Below the pieces are notes generated by a model that was not told the DNA's origin, made no database searches, and worked only from the letters and a program-made list of their open reading frames with translations. Of a stretch of DNA of 64,000 bases, positions 24,044-34,549 are shown in pieces. The number at the start of each line of letters is the position of its first letter. Position 1 is the stretch's first letter. The position numbers and the translations under genes were made by a program. This DNA comes from Leptodactylus fallax (taxonomy: Eukaryota; Chordata; Amphibia; Anura; Leptodactylidae), in contig CAMRHE010000077.1 in the NCBI GenBank assembly GCA_947044405.1, forward strand, positions 992,001-1,056,000, in the 5' to 3' direction.

Positions 24044-24527
24044 AAAACATTTTGCAAATATAGTTAAAAATTTTGAAGAGTTTTAAAGATGTTTCATGGT
24101 TGTATCAGTGGCAACCAATCAAGACAAAAGACTATCTCCACCACGATCATTAGAGAAAATCTTTACAATTTAGCAATTCTCCTATTTTTTTCTTTGTATA
24201 AATTAGACATCTGCTGTAGGTGTAGACAAAGTTAGGATGTAGAGAGCAATGACCTGATAATTGGGCAAAGAGGATCCTGATGAGTATGCAAATATAAATA
24301 ATTAAAAATTTAAAAGAGTTTTAAACATTTTTTTCATGGTTGTATTCACTGGCAATGGATCAAGACAAAAGACTGTCTGCACTAAGAAGATTAGAGAAAA
24401 TATTTAAAATTCTGTAATTTTTTTTTTTTTATATAACTTAGACATTCCCTTTAAGTGTAGGCAACGTTAGAATGTGGAAAGCAATGACCTGATGACAGGG
24501 CAGACAGGATCCTGATGAGTATTCTCC
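24044..24527. repeat. Tandem direct duplication of a MITE fragment
   Basis: Two copies of about 240 bp each carry ttttaaa, tttcatggttgtat, caagacaaaagact, ttagagaaaat, tagacat, gtgtag and agcaatgacctgat, ending gatcctgatgagtat. The first copy is about 24044-24285 and the second about 24286-24527. The core resembles the right arm of the T2 element at 29559-30059. Confidence 0.75.
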
Positions 24528-24730
24528 TGTACCAACACCAGCTCTCTTTCCTCTCTCTTCAGACCTTGTGCTTGAGGTCCAGCACGCATCCCTGACAAAC
24601 TGGGGGTCAGCAGGATGTGGTATTCCGGAAAAAAGTCATTTTAGTTTCATAAAACAATGTTTACAGAAGTAAAATTGGAATATAAACCATGAGGAAGCGA
24701 GGGACATTGTGTTACAATGTATGCAGTTAG

Positions 24731-24733
24731 AGC

Positions 24734-24786
<53 letters not shown>
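24731..24786. repeat. (TA)n microsatellite, Tc1 target
   Basis: Uninterrupted TA run that ends exactly where the Tc1-like element begins; a short TA remnant (26367-26373) follows the element's right end. Confidence 0.95.
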
Positions 24787-24789
<3 letters not shown>

Positions 24790-26366
24790 TGGGGAAAAAA
24801 AGTAAGTTCTACCACTTAAAAAGATGAGGCCGGCCTGTAATTGACATCATAGGTAGACCTCAACTATGAGAGACAAAATGAGAAAACAAATCCAGAAAAT
24901 CACATTTTCTGATTTTTTAAGAATTTATTTGTAAATTATGGTGGAAAATAAGTATTTGGTCACCTACAAACAAGCAAGATTTCTGGCTGTCACAGACCTG
25001 TAACTTCTTCTTTAAGAGGCTCCTCTGTCCTCCACTCATTACCTGTAGTAATGGCTCCTGTTTGACATTGTTATCAGTATAAAAGACACCTGTCCACAAC
25101 CTCAAACAGTCACACTCCAAACTCCACTATGGTGAAGACCAAAGAGCTGTGGAAGGACACCAGAAACAAAATTGTAGACCTGCACCAGGCTGGAAAGACT
25201 GAATCTGCAATAGGCAAGCAGCTTGGTGTGAAGAAATCACCTGTGGGAGCAATAATTAGAAAATGGAAGACATACAAGACCACTGAGAATCTCCCTCGAT
25301 CAGGGGCTCCACACAAGATCTCACCCCGTGGGGTCAAAATGATCACAAGAACGGTGAGCAAAAATCCCAGAACCACACGGGGGGACCTAGTGAATGATCT
25401 GCAGAAAGCTGGGACTAACGAAACAAAGGCTACCGTCAGTAACACACTACGCCACCAGGGACTCAGATCCTGCAGTGCCAGACGTGTCCTCCTGCTTAAG
25501 CCAGTACATATCCGGGCCCGTCTGAAGTTTGCTAGAGAGCATTTGGATGTTCCAGAAGAGTATTGGGAGAATGTCATATGGTCAGATGAAACCAAAGTAG
25601 AACTGTTTGGCAGAAACACAACTCGTGGTGTTTGGAGGAGAGTGAATGCTGAGTTGCATCCAAAGAACACCATACCTACTGTGAAGCATGGGGGTGGCAA
25701 CATCATGCTTTTGGGCTGTTTCTCTGCAAAGGGACCAGGACGACTGATCCGTGTACATGAAAGAATAAATGGGGTCATGTATCGTGAGATTTTGAGTGCA
25801 AACCTCCTTCCATCAGCAAGGGCATTGAAGATGAAATGTGGCTGGGTCTTTCAGCATGACAATGATCCCAAGCACACCGCCAGGGCAACGAAGGAGTGGC
25901 ATCGTAAGAAGCATTTCAAGGTCCTGGAGTGGCCTAGCCAGTCTCCAGACCTCAACCCCATAGAAAACCTTTGGAGGGAGTTGAAAGTCTGTGTTGCCCA
26001 GCGACAGCCCCAAAACATCACTGCTCTAGAGGAGATCTGCATGGAGGAATGGGCCAACATACCAGCAACAGTGTGTGCCAACCTTGTGAAGACTTACAGA
26101 AAACGTTTGACCTCTGTCATTGCCAACAAAGGATATATAACAAAGTATTGAGATGAACTTTTGTTATTGACCAAATACTTATTTTCCACCATAATTTGCA
26201 AATAAATTCTTAAAAAATCAGACAATGTGATTTTCTGGATTTGTTTTCTCATTTTGTCTCTCATAGTTGAGGTCTACCTATGATGACAATTACAGGCCGG
26301 CCTCATCTTTTTAAGTGGAAGAACTTGCACAATTGGTGGCTGACTAAATACTTTTTTTCCCCACTG
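24787..26366 (+). mobile_element. Tc1-like transposon with intact transposase
   Basis: The ends read CAGTGGGGAAAAAAAGTA and are TA-flanked. The right inverted repeat (26167-26366) is 200 bp and contains an outer direct repeat (gggaaaaaaagtatttagtca in inverted sense) and an inner one (gtggaaaataagtatttggtc). The left repeat (24787 to about 24962) is otherwise very similar but lacks 23 bp after position 24804, which removes most of its outer direct repeat. The coding region between them is uninterrupted. The end sequence belongs to a Tc1 group widespread in fish and frogs. Confidence 0.95.
25129..26151 (+). CDS. Tc1-like DD34E transposase, full length
   Basis: Cut-and-paste transposase that would bind the terminal repeats and insert at TA. 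The 340-codon frame starts at an ATG and is free of stops. Residues 1-50 form the first helix-turn-helix ([20 protein letters not shown] onward); a GRPR-like region ([12 protein letters not shown]) lies at 56-67 and a second DNA-binding region at about 70-125. The catalytic triad is D153 ([12 protein letters not shown]), D244 (FQHDNDPKH) and E279 (LNPIENLW), with 34 residues between the last two. The usual GGGSIMLWGCFSA reads [13 protein letters not shown], so two conserved positions differ. It ends at [12 protein letters not shown], a normal family C-terminus. Whether it is expressed or active cannot be judged; the left end of its own element is damaged. Confidence 0.95.
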   Translation: MVKTKELWKDTRNKIVDLHQAGKTESAIGKQLGVKKSPVGAIIRKWKTYKTTENLPRSGAPHKISPRGVKMITRTVSKNPRTTRGDLVNDLQKAGTNETKATVSNTLRHQGLRSCSARRVLLLKPVHIRARLKFAREHLDVPEEYWENVIWSDETKVELFGRNTTRGVWRRVNAELHPKNTIPTVKHGGGNIMLLGCFSAKGPGRLIRVHERINGVMYREILSANLLPSARALKMKCGWVFQHDNDPKHTARATKEWHRKKHFKVLEWPSQSPDLNPIENLWRELKVCVAQRQPQNITALEEICMEEWANIPATVCANLVKTYRKRLTSVIANKGYITKY

Positions 26367-26467
26367 TATATATGCACATTTGTAGGTAGACTATGCCTGG
26401 ACTATTCTGCCACCTAGAGGTTTTAGCATGTTAAGGATAAAATGTTAACAAGCAAGTGTTAGGAGTG

Positions 26468-26818
26468 TGGGTATGTTCACATTGTGGCTTTTGGAAGTCT
26501 GCCTCAAAATTCTCTTCAAAAATCAATCCTTATTTTATTGTTTTCAGTGGGAAGCCTACACAGATGTTTTTTTTTTTTTGTGCTCAATCTTGCTCCAGTT
26601 TCCACAGCAGAATCACCGATGAAACCATGTCACATATGGCATTACTCTGATCGTCCCCTTCTATGAGGCTTATTTTGCGTGCAAACCCACGCCTGAAACC
26701 AAACGCTCAGCCTCTACTTTCTGCTGTGGATGCCACAGGGGTGATCTTGGAGTGGGTTTTTGAGGTGGAGAATGCCTCAAATTCCAGGCCAAAAGCCACT
26801 GTGTGAACAGACCCTCAG
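26468..26818. repeat. Fold-back MITE
   Basis: Left end gggtatgttcacattgtggcttttgg; right end ccaaaagccactgtgtgaacagaccctca. The inner parts are only partly paired (gaagtctgcctcaaaattc with gaatgcctcaaattcc). Non-coding. Confidence 0.65.
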
Positions 26819-26819
26819 G

Positions 26820-28080
26820 GCTCCGATACATAATTCGGCGCTGACATCTGAAGCCCCACCAGCGATGGCCCAGATGCTTTTGTGGGTAAAATCTCCATTT
26901 TACTTTAAACATTGTTTGGCCATTGGCTACGGTGGGTGAACAGAGCTTTAGATGCGCTGTGTACCCTCAAACTAAGGGTGCTATTGCACATCTGCACTTT
27001 TACATTTTTGCATTTCATGAAAGAACATATACTGTATGTTTTGCATTTTTAATCTGTTACAATTTTAATCAATCATTTCCATTGTAGAGAAAGCCGCGCT
27101 TGCATTAACACAAATGAAAACAGCATCGTAATAGCACCTAACCCTACCAAATCAGTAGAGCAGTGAATGGTGGGATCCTTACAGGAGGGTAATGTGTGGG
27201 TAAATGCTGAGAGCTCTTGAGCTATACTACATTCTCCACTCACCAGTCTATAGCAACTTCCAAATATTACTCAGTACAGTAGCTCAAGGTAAATGACACA
27301 CAGTGTTCAACTCAATACTGACACACACATTGACACTACGTCCCGAAGACTCTGTCATCGGACTATGGTGAGCACATAACAGTTCATGAGATAACAGCAG
27401 GATGAAGAAGATGTTATCATTACTGTAAAGGTCAATAAATATGATCCTAAGATGACATGCATACAAACATGTGCGTGTCACTGGGCCATGATTGAATGGC
27501 ACATGGATGACATCCTCCGTGGCCCCATTAATTGAGGTCAGTGAGCACGAGCCATAAAACAGAAAGGAATAGGACATGTCCTGAGTTTTGCTCCCAGCCC
27601 CATGCACTGGACTCTGAAGATATACGGTCGTGTGTATAGAACCATAGACATGAATTTGTCAGTGGAGGGAATGTACATTATCACAGTATGACAATGTTTC
27701 AGTAATCTGGAAGCTGATAGTATAGAAGCCTAGAAATCCAATAATGAGTCTTCACACCCAGTACTCTCACGATTAGCTGAAAATAGCAGCTGCAGCACCA
27801 CCAAAAACACTATGTAAAGAATTGGAAGTACACATCTCCACATTTAAGTGAATAGTAGCTCAGCTGAGACTTAGCACTACATAGATGATGAAGATGTTCA
27901 CTTCTGGCTCCATACACTGTATTATTATCAGCTGATAAGTGTTGGTGCTGGGTTTCCCACCCTCATCAATCTAATAACCTGTCCTAAGGATAGGTCATCA
28001 ATATGAAAATTCTGGAAAATCCGTTCAAGCTATTTTAAAGTCAATAATACCAAAACTAAGACCCTAAATGTGTCCTGATC
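26820..28080. other. No gene; one diverged fold-back fragment
   Basis: Around 27455-27640 motifs such as catgattgaatggcacatgg, acatgtcctgagttttgc and tacggtcgtgtgta resemble the fold-back at 5157-5490. Nothing else was recognised. Confidence 0.4.
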
Positions 28081-28084
28081 TTGT

Positions 28085-29105
28085 AGAGTGAAGCTTCACA
28101 CTTGGCTTCTGTATATCATTGTAAATGGTGCTCCTCCAGTATTAAATACCTAGGTTTGTTCCTGTCATCCAAATGTCCTTTATTCACTAAGTTATCTACC
28201 CTTTGGGAAATAGTCACATGTCTCCGGAATTGTGGGTCTTGTCCTGGATTGGTACTATTGAGTCCTTCTTGTTTTTCCATCTATTTCAGATCCTTCCTCT
28301 TTTAAACATCCTTAATGAAGTTGGTTCTTTTCACCATAGAGTAGTTAGATTGTCCCTCACTAAACCCAAATGGCATGATGTCACTGACAGTTTCTGACCT
28401 TTGAGTTTATTACAATGGTTCTGTATTGGTGCACATAGTGGACTGGTTCAGATTCACTCCTCGTAAGCTTTGGATCACATTAGAGGACACACTCTGACTT
28501 TATGGTATTGTTTAATCCACCAATAACCACTCTTTAGTAGATCCAATTTCATAATTCCCCTACTTAAAGGGGTTTTCCCATGAAAGCAAGTTATCTAGGG
28601 GATAACTTGCAGATCGGTGAAGGTCCAGCCACTCAGACCTCCACTTATCAAGAACAGGAGGGACTTTATGAATGGATCAGTGGTTGGGCAGTGTGCACAG
28701 CACTCCATTCATTAGAATGGGGTTGAAATAAATGGAGCAGTGTGCATGCTGCCTGACCACTGCCCCATTCAGAATGAGAAAGTACCCTATTCTCCTGATC
28801 AGTAAGTTATTCCCTATCCTATGGAAACTTCCTTTTGTGGGAAAACACATTTAACAAATCCAGACTTCCCAACTAGTAATGGGGGGGCATCCTGCTGTTT
28901 CATTGGGAATACTGAGGATTTCCCTTATATCCACAATTCCACATATGGAAGTGACAACACCTTTAATTCGGTATTAAGTTATCACTGTTCTTCCTGGGTT
29001 AACTCCCCTCCTGGTTGGAATACAAATGATTGTTATCCTTTGCTCCCTGATTACAGAAACTTCGTATCCCCCAAATTTAAATATATTTTATTCATTATGT
29101 ATTAA
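28085..29105 (+). pseudogene. Decayed L1/Tx1 ORF2 fragment
   Basis: Forward translation with frame changes gives SSIKYLGLFLSSKCPLF, then LSWIGTIESF and LFQILPLL, HRVVRLSLTKPKWHD, and VDWFRFTPRKLWITLED. These match in order the segment after the reverse transcriptase in L1/Tx1 ORF2 (YLG, LSW-GRI, FQ-LP, the lysine-rich GG region, then the DWF-K-W motif). A T2 element interrupts it at 28564-28854, and the part to the right is weakly recognisable. Far decayed. Confidence 0.55.
28564..28854. mobile_element. T2-type MITE inside LINE fragment
   Basis: TTAA occurs at both ends (28564-28567 and 28851-28854). Ends are aggggttttccca and tgggaaaacaca. Internal inverted pairs include gtggttgggcagtgtgcacagcac with its mate around 28740-28765, and aggggataacttg with aagttattccct. 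Non-coding. Confidence 0.75.
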
Positions 29106-29280
29106 AAACCTAACATCAAACAAGCAAAATAATTTAATATAAAAGCATAGGGCTGATCTTAGCACACATATAGTCAAATAGGAGTCAGCTCCACAATTTA
29201 CTTATAACTAGTACAGACATTTCTCATGTTCTGCATGGTACAGCCTCTAATTCCTAATATCATAGGTGCATACTGACTCA

Positions 29281-29562
29281 ATTTAAAATTATTGATGACC
29301 TATTTTAAGAATCAGATCAGTGATCTGGCACCTCCACCAATCAGCTGTTCTCAGCAGGTAATAGACAGATAATGGAGCAGGAAAAGGACAGCTTTGTTCC
29401 TGGTTAGTGGCAGAACTGATTCACTGCGGCTTAACTCACAGTCAAGCTTTTTGTTCCATTATCTGTGGATCAGCTGGTGATCGGTGGGGGTGGTATTTGT
29501 CAGACCTTCACTGATCTGACATTGAGGATAGATCAATATTCTTAGACTGAAAAACCTCTTAA
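29281..29562. mobile_element. T2-like fold-back element
   Basis: The arms pair gatgacctattttaagaat with cattgaggatagatcaa, agatcagtgatctggcacctcc with its counterpart around 29488-29515, and cagataatggagcagg with tccattatctgtgg. The right end aaaaacctcttaa shares its TTAA with the next element. The same family lies at 48503-48760. Confidence 0.65.
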
Positions 29563-30059
29563 AGGGGTATTCCCACGTACATAACCATTTTTATACTTGT
29601 AGATAATTAAAAGTTAAACATATTTGCAAGTATAAGTAATTAAACATTTTGCAGATTTTTAAAGATTTTCTCTAAATATCTTGTGGTCACAGTCTTGTTG
29701 CCTTGATCGGTTGCCAGTGGATACGACCATGAATGCAGGACCTTTCTAAGGTCAGAAAATCTGCCATGATTTCCTTATTGTGGCCGGGATATCTTCTCAT
29801 ACATGTAGTGCCCCTGCCTGATAACCCAGCTACAATAAGAAAATCATGTTTTTGACAAGTCCCAGACCATATAAAATTTCTGCATTTGTGGTGGTATCCA
29901 TTGGCAACTGATCAAGACAACAGGCTGTCACCACTAAGATAATTAAAGATTTTCTCTAAAACTCTACACAATTTTTAACTACGTATATTTGCAAAAATGT
30001 CTAACTTTTAATTATCTACAAATATAGATATGATTATAGTCATGGGAATACCCCTTTAA
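29559..30059. mobile_element. 501-bp T2-type MITE
   Basis: TTAA at 29559-29562 and 30056-30059. Ends aggggtattccca and tgggaatacccct. Arms extend inward through tagataattaaaagttaaa with its mate ctaacttttaattatctac, and aaagattttctctaaa appears in both arms. A related copy lies at 50640-51295. Confidence 0.85.
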
Positions 30060-30305
30060 AGGAAAGACACAAATCACAATCTAGTTTCATTTCCCCTTAC
30101 TTTTACCCTACTATCCTTCTGCCCATTAAGCATCAGTGGATATAATGAATTAAATGTGAATGAAGAGTGTTCTAAGAAGTAAAAAGCCCCAAATAGATGT
30201 TGACATCTATATATTCAGATATGCGTGTATAAAAAGGTATGCCTGGCATTTAATAGTCCCCTATGTCCTCACATAAAGTGTCAACTCTCAAAGGACATTA
30301 AAAAA
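30060..30305. other. No gene recognised
   Basis: Short AT-rich spacer between two fold-back elements. Confidence 0.4.
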
Positions 30306-30537
30306 AAGTTGTTTGGGCTATGGCCGCACATTGCGGAAACGCAGCTTTTTTGTTGCAGATTTTGCTGCGTTTTTTTGAGCCAAAGCCAAGAATGGCTACA
30401 AAAGGAATGGGAAATATGTAGGAAGTTCTTATACTTCTACCTGCTGCAAAATCCACTCCTGGCTTTGGCTCAAAAAACCGCTGCAAAATCTGCAACAAAA
30501 AAAGCTGCGTTTCTGCAATGTGGGGCCATAGCCTTAA
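30306..30537. repeat. Fold-back MITE with aacgcagcttttttt core
   Basis: Near-perfect palindrome: ggctatggccgcacattgcgg pairs with ccaatgtggggccatagcc-type sequence, and tgcagattttgctgcg and gagccaaagccaag pair with cttggctttggctc-like right-arm motifs. Fragments occur at 12832-12930, 57715-57866 and 60780-60893. Confidence 0.85.
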
Positions 30538-30539
30538 GA

Positions 30540-31413
30540 AGTTCAAGAGAAAGTAAGTGTCATCACGATAGCATCCTCTTAAATGTTGGTTTCCTATTAC
30601 TTCAGATATTATAATCTCTCTGGCACCTTCCCCACAGAAGAGATTTCGAGGGACCAGTTCTGTATCCAGAATCGAGCCAGTTTCATTGACAATAGCTCCC
30701 CCTTCTTCTCATACCTGTATTGAAAGCTCTCCCAGAGAAGTCAGTGAATCATTGCCAGACCCAGTTTCTGGCAAATTTGTGAATGATTTTAACAGGACAG
30801 AGCAGCAGCATTTAAAGAGTAGAATGATCTTCAGGTCAAAAGTCTGTCATAAGGTATGAAAAGTGGATCTTGTCTGAACCAAAGACAAGAATATTCAAAA
30901 GCTTTCATACAGTCAGAAAAGTCAACTCTTCAATTCCTGCAGATAGGTCTATGTTTTACATGAAAATCGGCGAATATACTTTAATTAATAAAGGTTCCCC
31001 AATATTGAGATATCAGCACTGATCCTGGGAACTTCACTTTTGCATTAGCCTTGACATAGTAGATAGCTTCCTTCCCTCTCTCTGCTCGCGATAAGTTTGG
31101 AAGGGGCTAGCTAACTGGCTCATTTCAATAGCGTCAATCGCATGAAGGTAATCCTATTAAAGCAATGGAGCCATAGTTGTATTACACAGACAGCCATTCA
31201 CTTTGAATGGATGCCATGTAATACAACATTTTCCCTGGTTTTTTCCAACTACAAAGCCAGCTGGTGTTGGGACTGGCACCCAAGCGACTATGAAAATGCT
31301 TGTGTTTTATTATTCCATCTGATGTCCTTTCTTTAGAAACATTACTTTTAAGTACCTTTATATATTATATTAACAATACCAACTGTTACAGTTATGTCCA
31401 ACAGATGTGATTC
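30540..31413. other. No gene recognised
   Basis: No frame with family resemblance, no terminal repeat or RNA signature. Confidence 0.4.
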
Positions 31414-31875
31414 TTCTAGATCAGTGGTAGGCAACCATTTTTTGTTCGGCGTGTTGATTTTAATTTAAAAAATCAAAGATGCGGTACTCGGAGTACCGCA
31501 TCAATAATTGTAAGTCTGACGACCCCTAAACTAAAGTCATATACCACAAACCATAACACAGAAGTGCTGCCACAAGATGCATTAGGACACATGCGTTTAC
31601 TGCTATTTCCTGGGATACTCCTGTACTTTCCGATTAGAAGCAATGAAAGTCCATGTGCAGTCCCCAATTAGTGGTAAATGTGTCCAAGAGCACTGTATGG
31701 CGGCATCCTTATGGTGAAAACACACTATGTATCTGGATGCAGCTATATTCTTAGGCCAATGGAACTTTTATTTCGATGTAAAACTGCGTTCACATGGTGC
31801 ATTTTTTGCACAAAAAAAAAATGCCTGTGTTTTCTGTGCAAAAACACATCCTTAATACAGAAAACACACCGTTAT

Positions 31876-32165
31876 ACAGAATAATGTCCCATAGCGGCCT
31901 CTGCACACGGTATTAGGTCCCACAGCGGCTCCTGCACATGGTATTAGGTCCCACAGCGGCTCCTGCACAAGGTATTAGGTCCCACAGCGGCTCCTGCACA
32001 CGCTATTATATCTTATAGCGGCCCCTGCACACAGTATGAGGTGCCATAGCGGCCCCTGCACACGCTATTATGTCTCATAGCGGCCCCTGCACACGCTATT
32101 ATGTCCCATAGCGGTCCCTGCACACAGTAAGATGTGCCATAGCGGCCCCTGCACACAGTATAATA
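31876..32165. repeat. Minisatellite, period about 31 bp
   Basis: About nine copies of a unit of the type ggtcccacagcggctcctgca followed by cacggtatta. Variants replace cggctcc by cggcccc and ggtatta by cgctatta. Located inside the hAT element; the same unit in opposite orientation forms the array at 55530-55800. Confidence 0.85.
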
Positions 32166-32198
32166 TTCCAACTTTTATAATATTCCAATTTTTGCCTC

Positions 32199-32583
32199 TC
32201 ACTAACTATTATTATACTCTGGGGTCTCTTCAGACCCCAGAGTATAATAAGTGGAGGTCCAAGAGAAGTGACAAACCTAAAAAAATAATGTTACTCACCT
32301 TCCCTGCGCTCCACGGCGACTCTGTTCTGTTCGGCACTTCTGCCTGAAGCCAACGACCGCTGATTGGGTCTCAGAGGTAACGTCGGCGTCATTATGCGTA
32401 ATGACGCCGACGTGATCCCTGGGGCCTTTTATCAGCAGTCTCTTACTTCAGGCAGAAGTGCTTGCAGAGCACAGAGCTGCCGTGGAGCGCAGGGAAGGTG
32501 AGTAACATTTTTTAGGTTTGATCACCATCCCAGGGTCTCCGCTTATTATACTCTGGGGTCTGAAGAGACCCGACAGTATAATA
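32199..32583. repeat. Palindrome nested in hAT element
   Basis: Both ends carry tattatactctggggtct and its complement; inner pairs include caccttccctgcgctccac with gtggagcgcagggaaggtg, and gtcggcgtcattatgcgtaatgacgccgac at the centre region. Non-coding, possibly a MITE that inserted into the hAT element. Confidence 0.75.
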
Positions 32584-32993
32584 ATAGCAGTTTTGTTTCT
32601 GCAGTGTTTGGTCCGATCAAAACAGCAGGGCGAGGACTCGGACTGCCGTACCAGAGGAGTTGCCGACCTCTGTTCTAGATCTTACACAAGATGAATGCAG
32701 AAAGCCAAGTGCAGATTTTATGGATCTTAATGTTTTAGATATACTTCTCATTGGAAAAGGCGTTCTGTGCAACTGTGTCTGCTTCTCATGACAGCTCTGG
32801 TTTCATGTTGCTCCAGTTGCAGTACTATAATGGTGTCACAAGGAGGAGACATTTTAACTGCACCTTTACTCTGCGGGTAGTGTGTCTGTAGAAGTATACA
32901 AACTAATGCTCAGGGCTGTGTGAATTGTTACAGAGTTCCCATCATCGACCTAATTTACAGAGACAGTTCAGTATTTGTGGACACTGTAACATT

Positions 32994-32994
<1 letters not shown>

Positions 32995-33034
<40 letters not shown>

Positions 33035-33083
33035 ACACACACACACACATACACACACACACACACACTGTATACATTGTAAA

Positions 33084-33126
<43 letters not shown>

Positions 33127-33142
33127 TTATTTATTTATTTTT
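32995..33142. repeat. Compound (TA)n-(CA)n-(TA)n-(TTTA)n microsatellite
   Basis: TA runs flank a CA run (about 33031-33068), followed by ttta repeats. Forward frames rich in Tyr-Ile and Thr-His across it are artefacts. It lies just beyond the 3' end of NDUFB3. Confidence 0.95.
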
Positions 33143-33220
33143 TTATTTATATGCAGCATTGTGCCAAGAATTCAAAAGATCCATCCAAAGCACACATACT
33201 ATCATTCAGAACAACAGAAG

Positions 33221-33226
33221 TTTAAT
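33221..33226 (-). terminator. NDUFB3: Poly(A) signal of NDUFB3
   Basis: On the minus strand the hexamer is ATTAAA, 61 bases after the stop codon. ATTAAA is the commonest variant of AATAAA. Cleavage would be expected at about 33200. Confidence 0.6.
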
Positions 33227-33286
33227 AAAGTTTCTTGCAAGTTACAGATTTATAAACAGCCAGTATGTGCTCCCTTGCACCCTTTT

Positions 33287-33944
33287 TCAATGGTGACCGC
33301 CGTTTTTCTTCGGAGGAAAGAGAGCATATTCAACACCAAGAGCTACAACAAAAGCAGCAAACCCCCATTTAAATCCTTTAAAGATAACTTGGCTGAAGGT
33401 AACTGGTTTAGAAAATTCTCCCATGTACCTCCAAGCTTCATTCCTGAAAACAAATAAAATATATATAGTTAAATACTATATATAAATATGGATACACGCA
33501 CACAAAAACAAAGCACAGATTCATAGGCCAATGACACGAAATATATACATAAGAAATATAAAAAAAAACAAACAATACACTATCTTTTTGTTGGGTCCTT
33601 GCAGGATAGAACCACAGGTAAAATGGCTGAAAAGTACCCGGCTTATCAGAGATATAAGTTTCCACATAACTATGAGGAAATCCTAATACAATGTCAATAG
33701 TCTCCTGCATGCGAGGAAATACAATATGCTGCAAGAAGATTTTATCTTAGTTCTGTCTTGCCTGTCTCACAGAATTAGAACGGTACAATCTAAGGTCTGA
33801 ATTTTACCTCAACCATGGATCCCTCAGTCCCTTTTTTGCAAGCCTCTTTTGTACATCTTCCAGAGGTGTCCCCTCTATTTTCCATGTCCTGTAATCTGGC
33901 ATGTGCATCTTCTGATGACCATGGTGTTCATGTCCGTGGCCCAT
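33287..33944 (-). CDS. NDUFB3: NDUFB3, NADH dehydrogenase 1 beta subcomplex subunit 3
   Basis: Accessory subunit B12 of mitochondrial respiratory complex I, in the inner-membrane arm. The CDS is join(33944..33808, 33443..33287) on the minus strand: 137 + 157 nt, 97 residues plus TGA; the human protein has 98. The first exon follows acceptor tccacag and starts two bases before the ATG; it ends at donor GAG|GTAAAA. The second exon follows acceptor ttttcag. The splice splits an Arg codon in [14 protein letters not shown]. Residues 1-13 are His-rich ([13 protein letters not shown]), followed by [16 protein letters not shown] single membrane helix lies at about 70-88 ([16 protein letters not shown]), and the tail ends GGHH. 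Every feature fits the vertebrate family. The 364-bp intron between the exons holds nothing recognised. Confidence 0.97.
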
Positions 33945-34279
33945 ACCTGTGGAAAAAATAAAAGGGGAGACAATTTAGTTCCATCAACAAACCGGGGATG
34001 GCTTGTGTTCTCTAATTGTCCATTTTGTGAGTAATATATTCTAGTTTCGGAAAATAAAAGTTATCTTTTGTACAATGTTACAAAAACAGAACCCTGTGCG
34101 GTTTGTATTGTCTAATGCTTACAGGACCCCATTCATCAAAAAACTCAGAGCTTTTATTTTACCAGAGCAGTTTAAGAGGCCTAGGATATTCTTCTCTGTT
34201 AGTCGAGTGGCACTGTATGCGGATGGCAGTAGAATTGTACCTCACATTGTACCTAGAATTGTGATAGCGGAGGCCTATG

Positions 34280-34345
34280 TACATATCAAGGCTGTGGAGT
34301 CAGAAAGGCAAACCTCTGACTCCTTCATAAATGGTTGACTGTTTC
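34280..34345. repeat. hAT-like terminal fragment
   Basis: Contains aaggctgtggagtcagaaag and ctctgactcc, resembling the left end and body of the element at 60935-61166. Confidence 0.35.
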
Positions 34346-34549
34346 TGATACATTATTTACTACAGCAATGCAACTTGTCTGCAGCAAAGAAAGAAACCTT
34401 TGAAATAAAGATACCTTCCTTCATTCTATCTCTATCTGACGAAAGTGGAGAGAAATGGGCCAGACTTGTGCCAGTTGACTTAGACAGACCAGAGAACTAT
34501 CCAGAAAATGATTCACAATATCCAGAAACAGGCTGATGTGCCTAGAAAG

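Larger units (their letters stand above)
31422..32672. mobile_element. Non-autonomous hAT element, 1251 bp
   Basis: An 8-bp target duplication TTCTAGAT flanks the element (31414-31421 and 32673-32680). Terminal repeats are CAGTGGTAGGCAAC and, inverted, CAGAGGTCGGCAAC. The target fits the NTCTAGAN consensus known for Charlie/MER1-type hAT insertions. The interior holds a tandem array and a palindrome, and no transposase. Confidence 0.9.

Noticed and set aside
25110..25778. 222-codon minus-strand frame
   Set aside because: It is the antisense shadow of the Tc1-like transposase gene.
31876..32165. CRISPR-like repeat array
   Set aside because: The units are contiguous tandem copies without unique spacers and lie inside a eukaryotic hAT element.
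32920..33296. Forward frames rich in Tyr-Ile and Thr-His
   Set aside because: Generated by TA and CA microsatellites, and their ends lie antisense to NDUFB3.
33161..33457. 98-codon forward frame
   Set aside because: Antisense to the last NDUFB3 exon, which has splice sites and clear homology on the minus strand.
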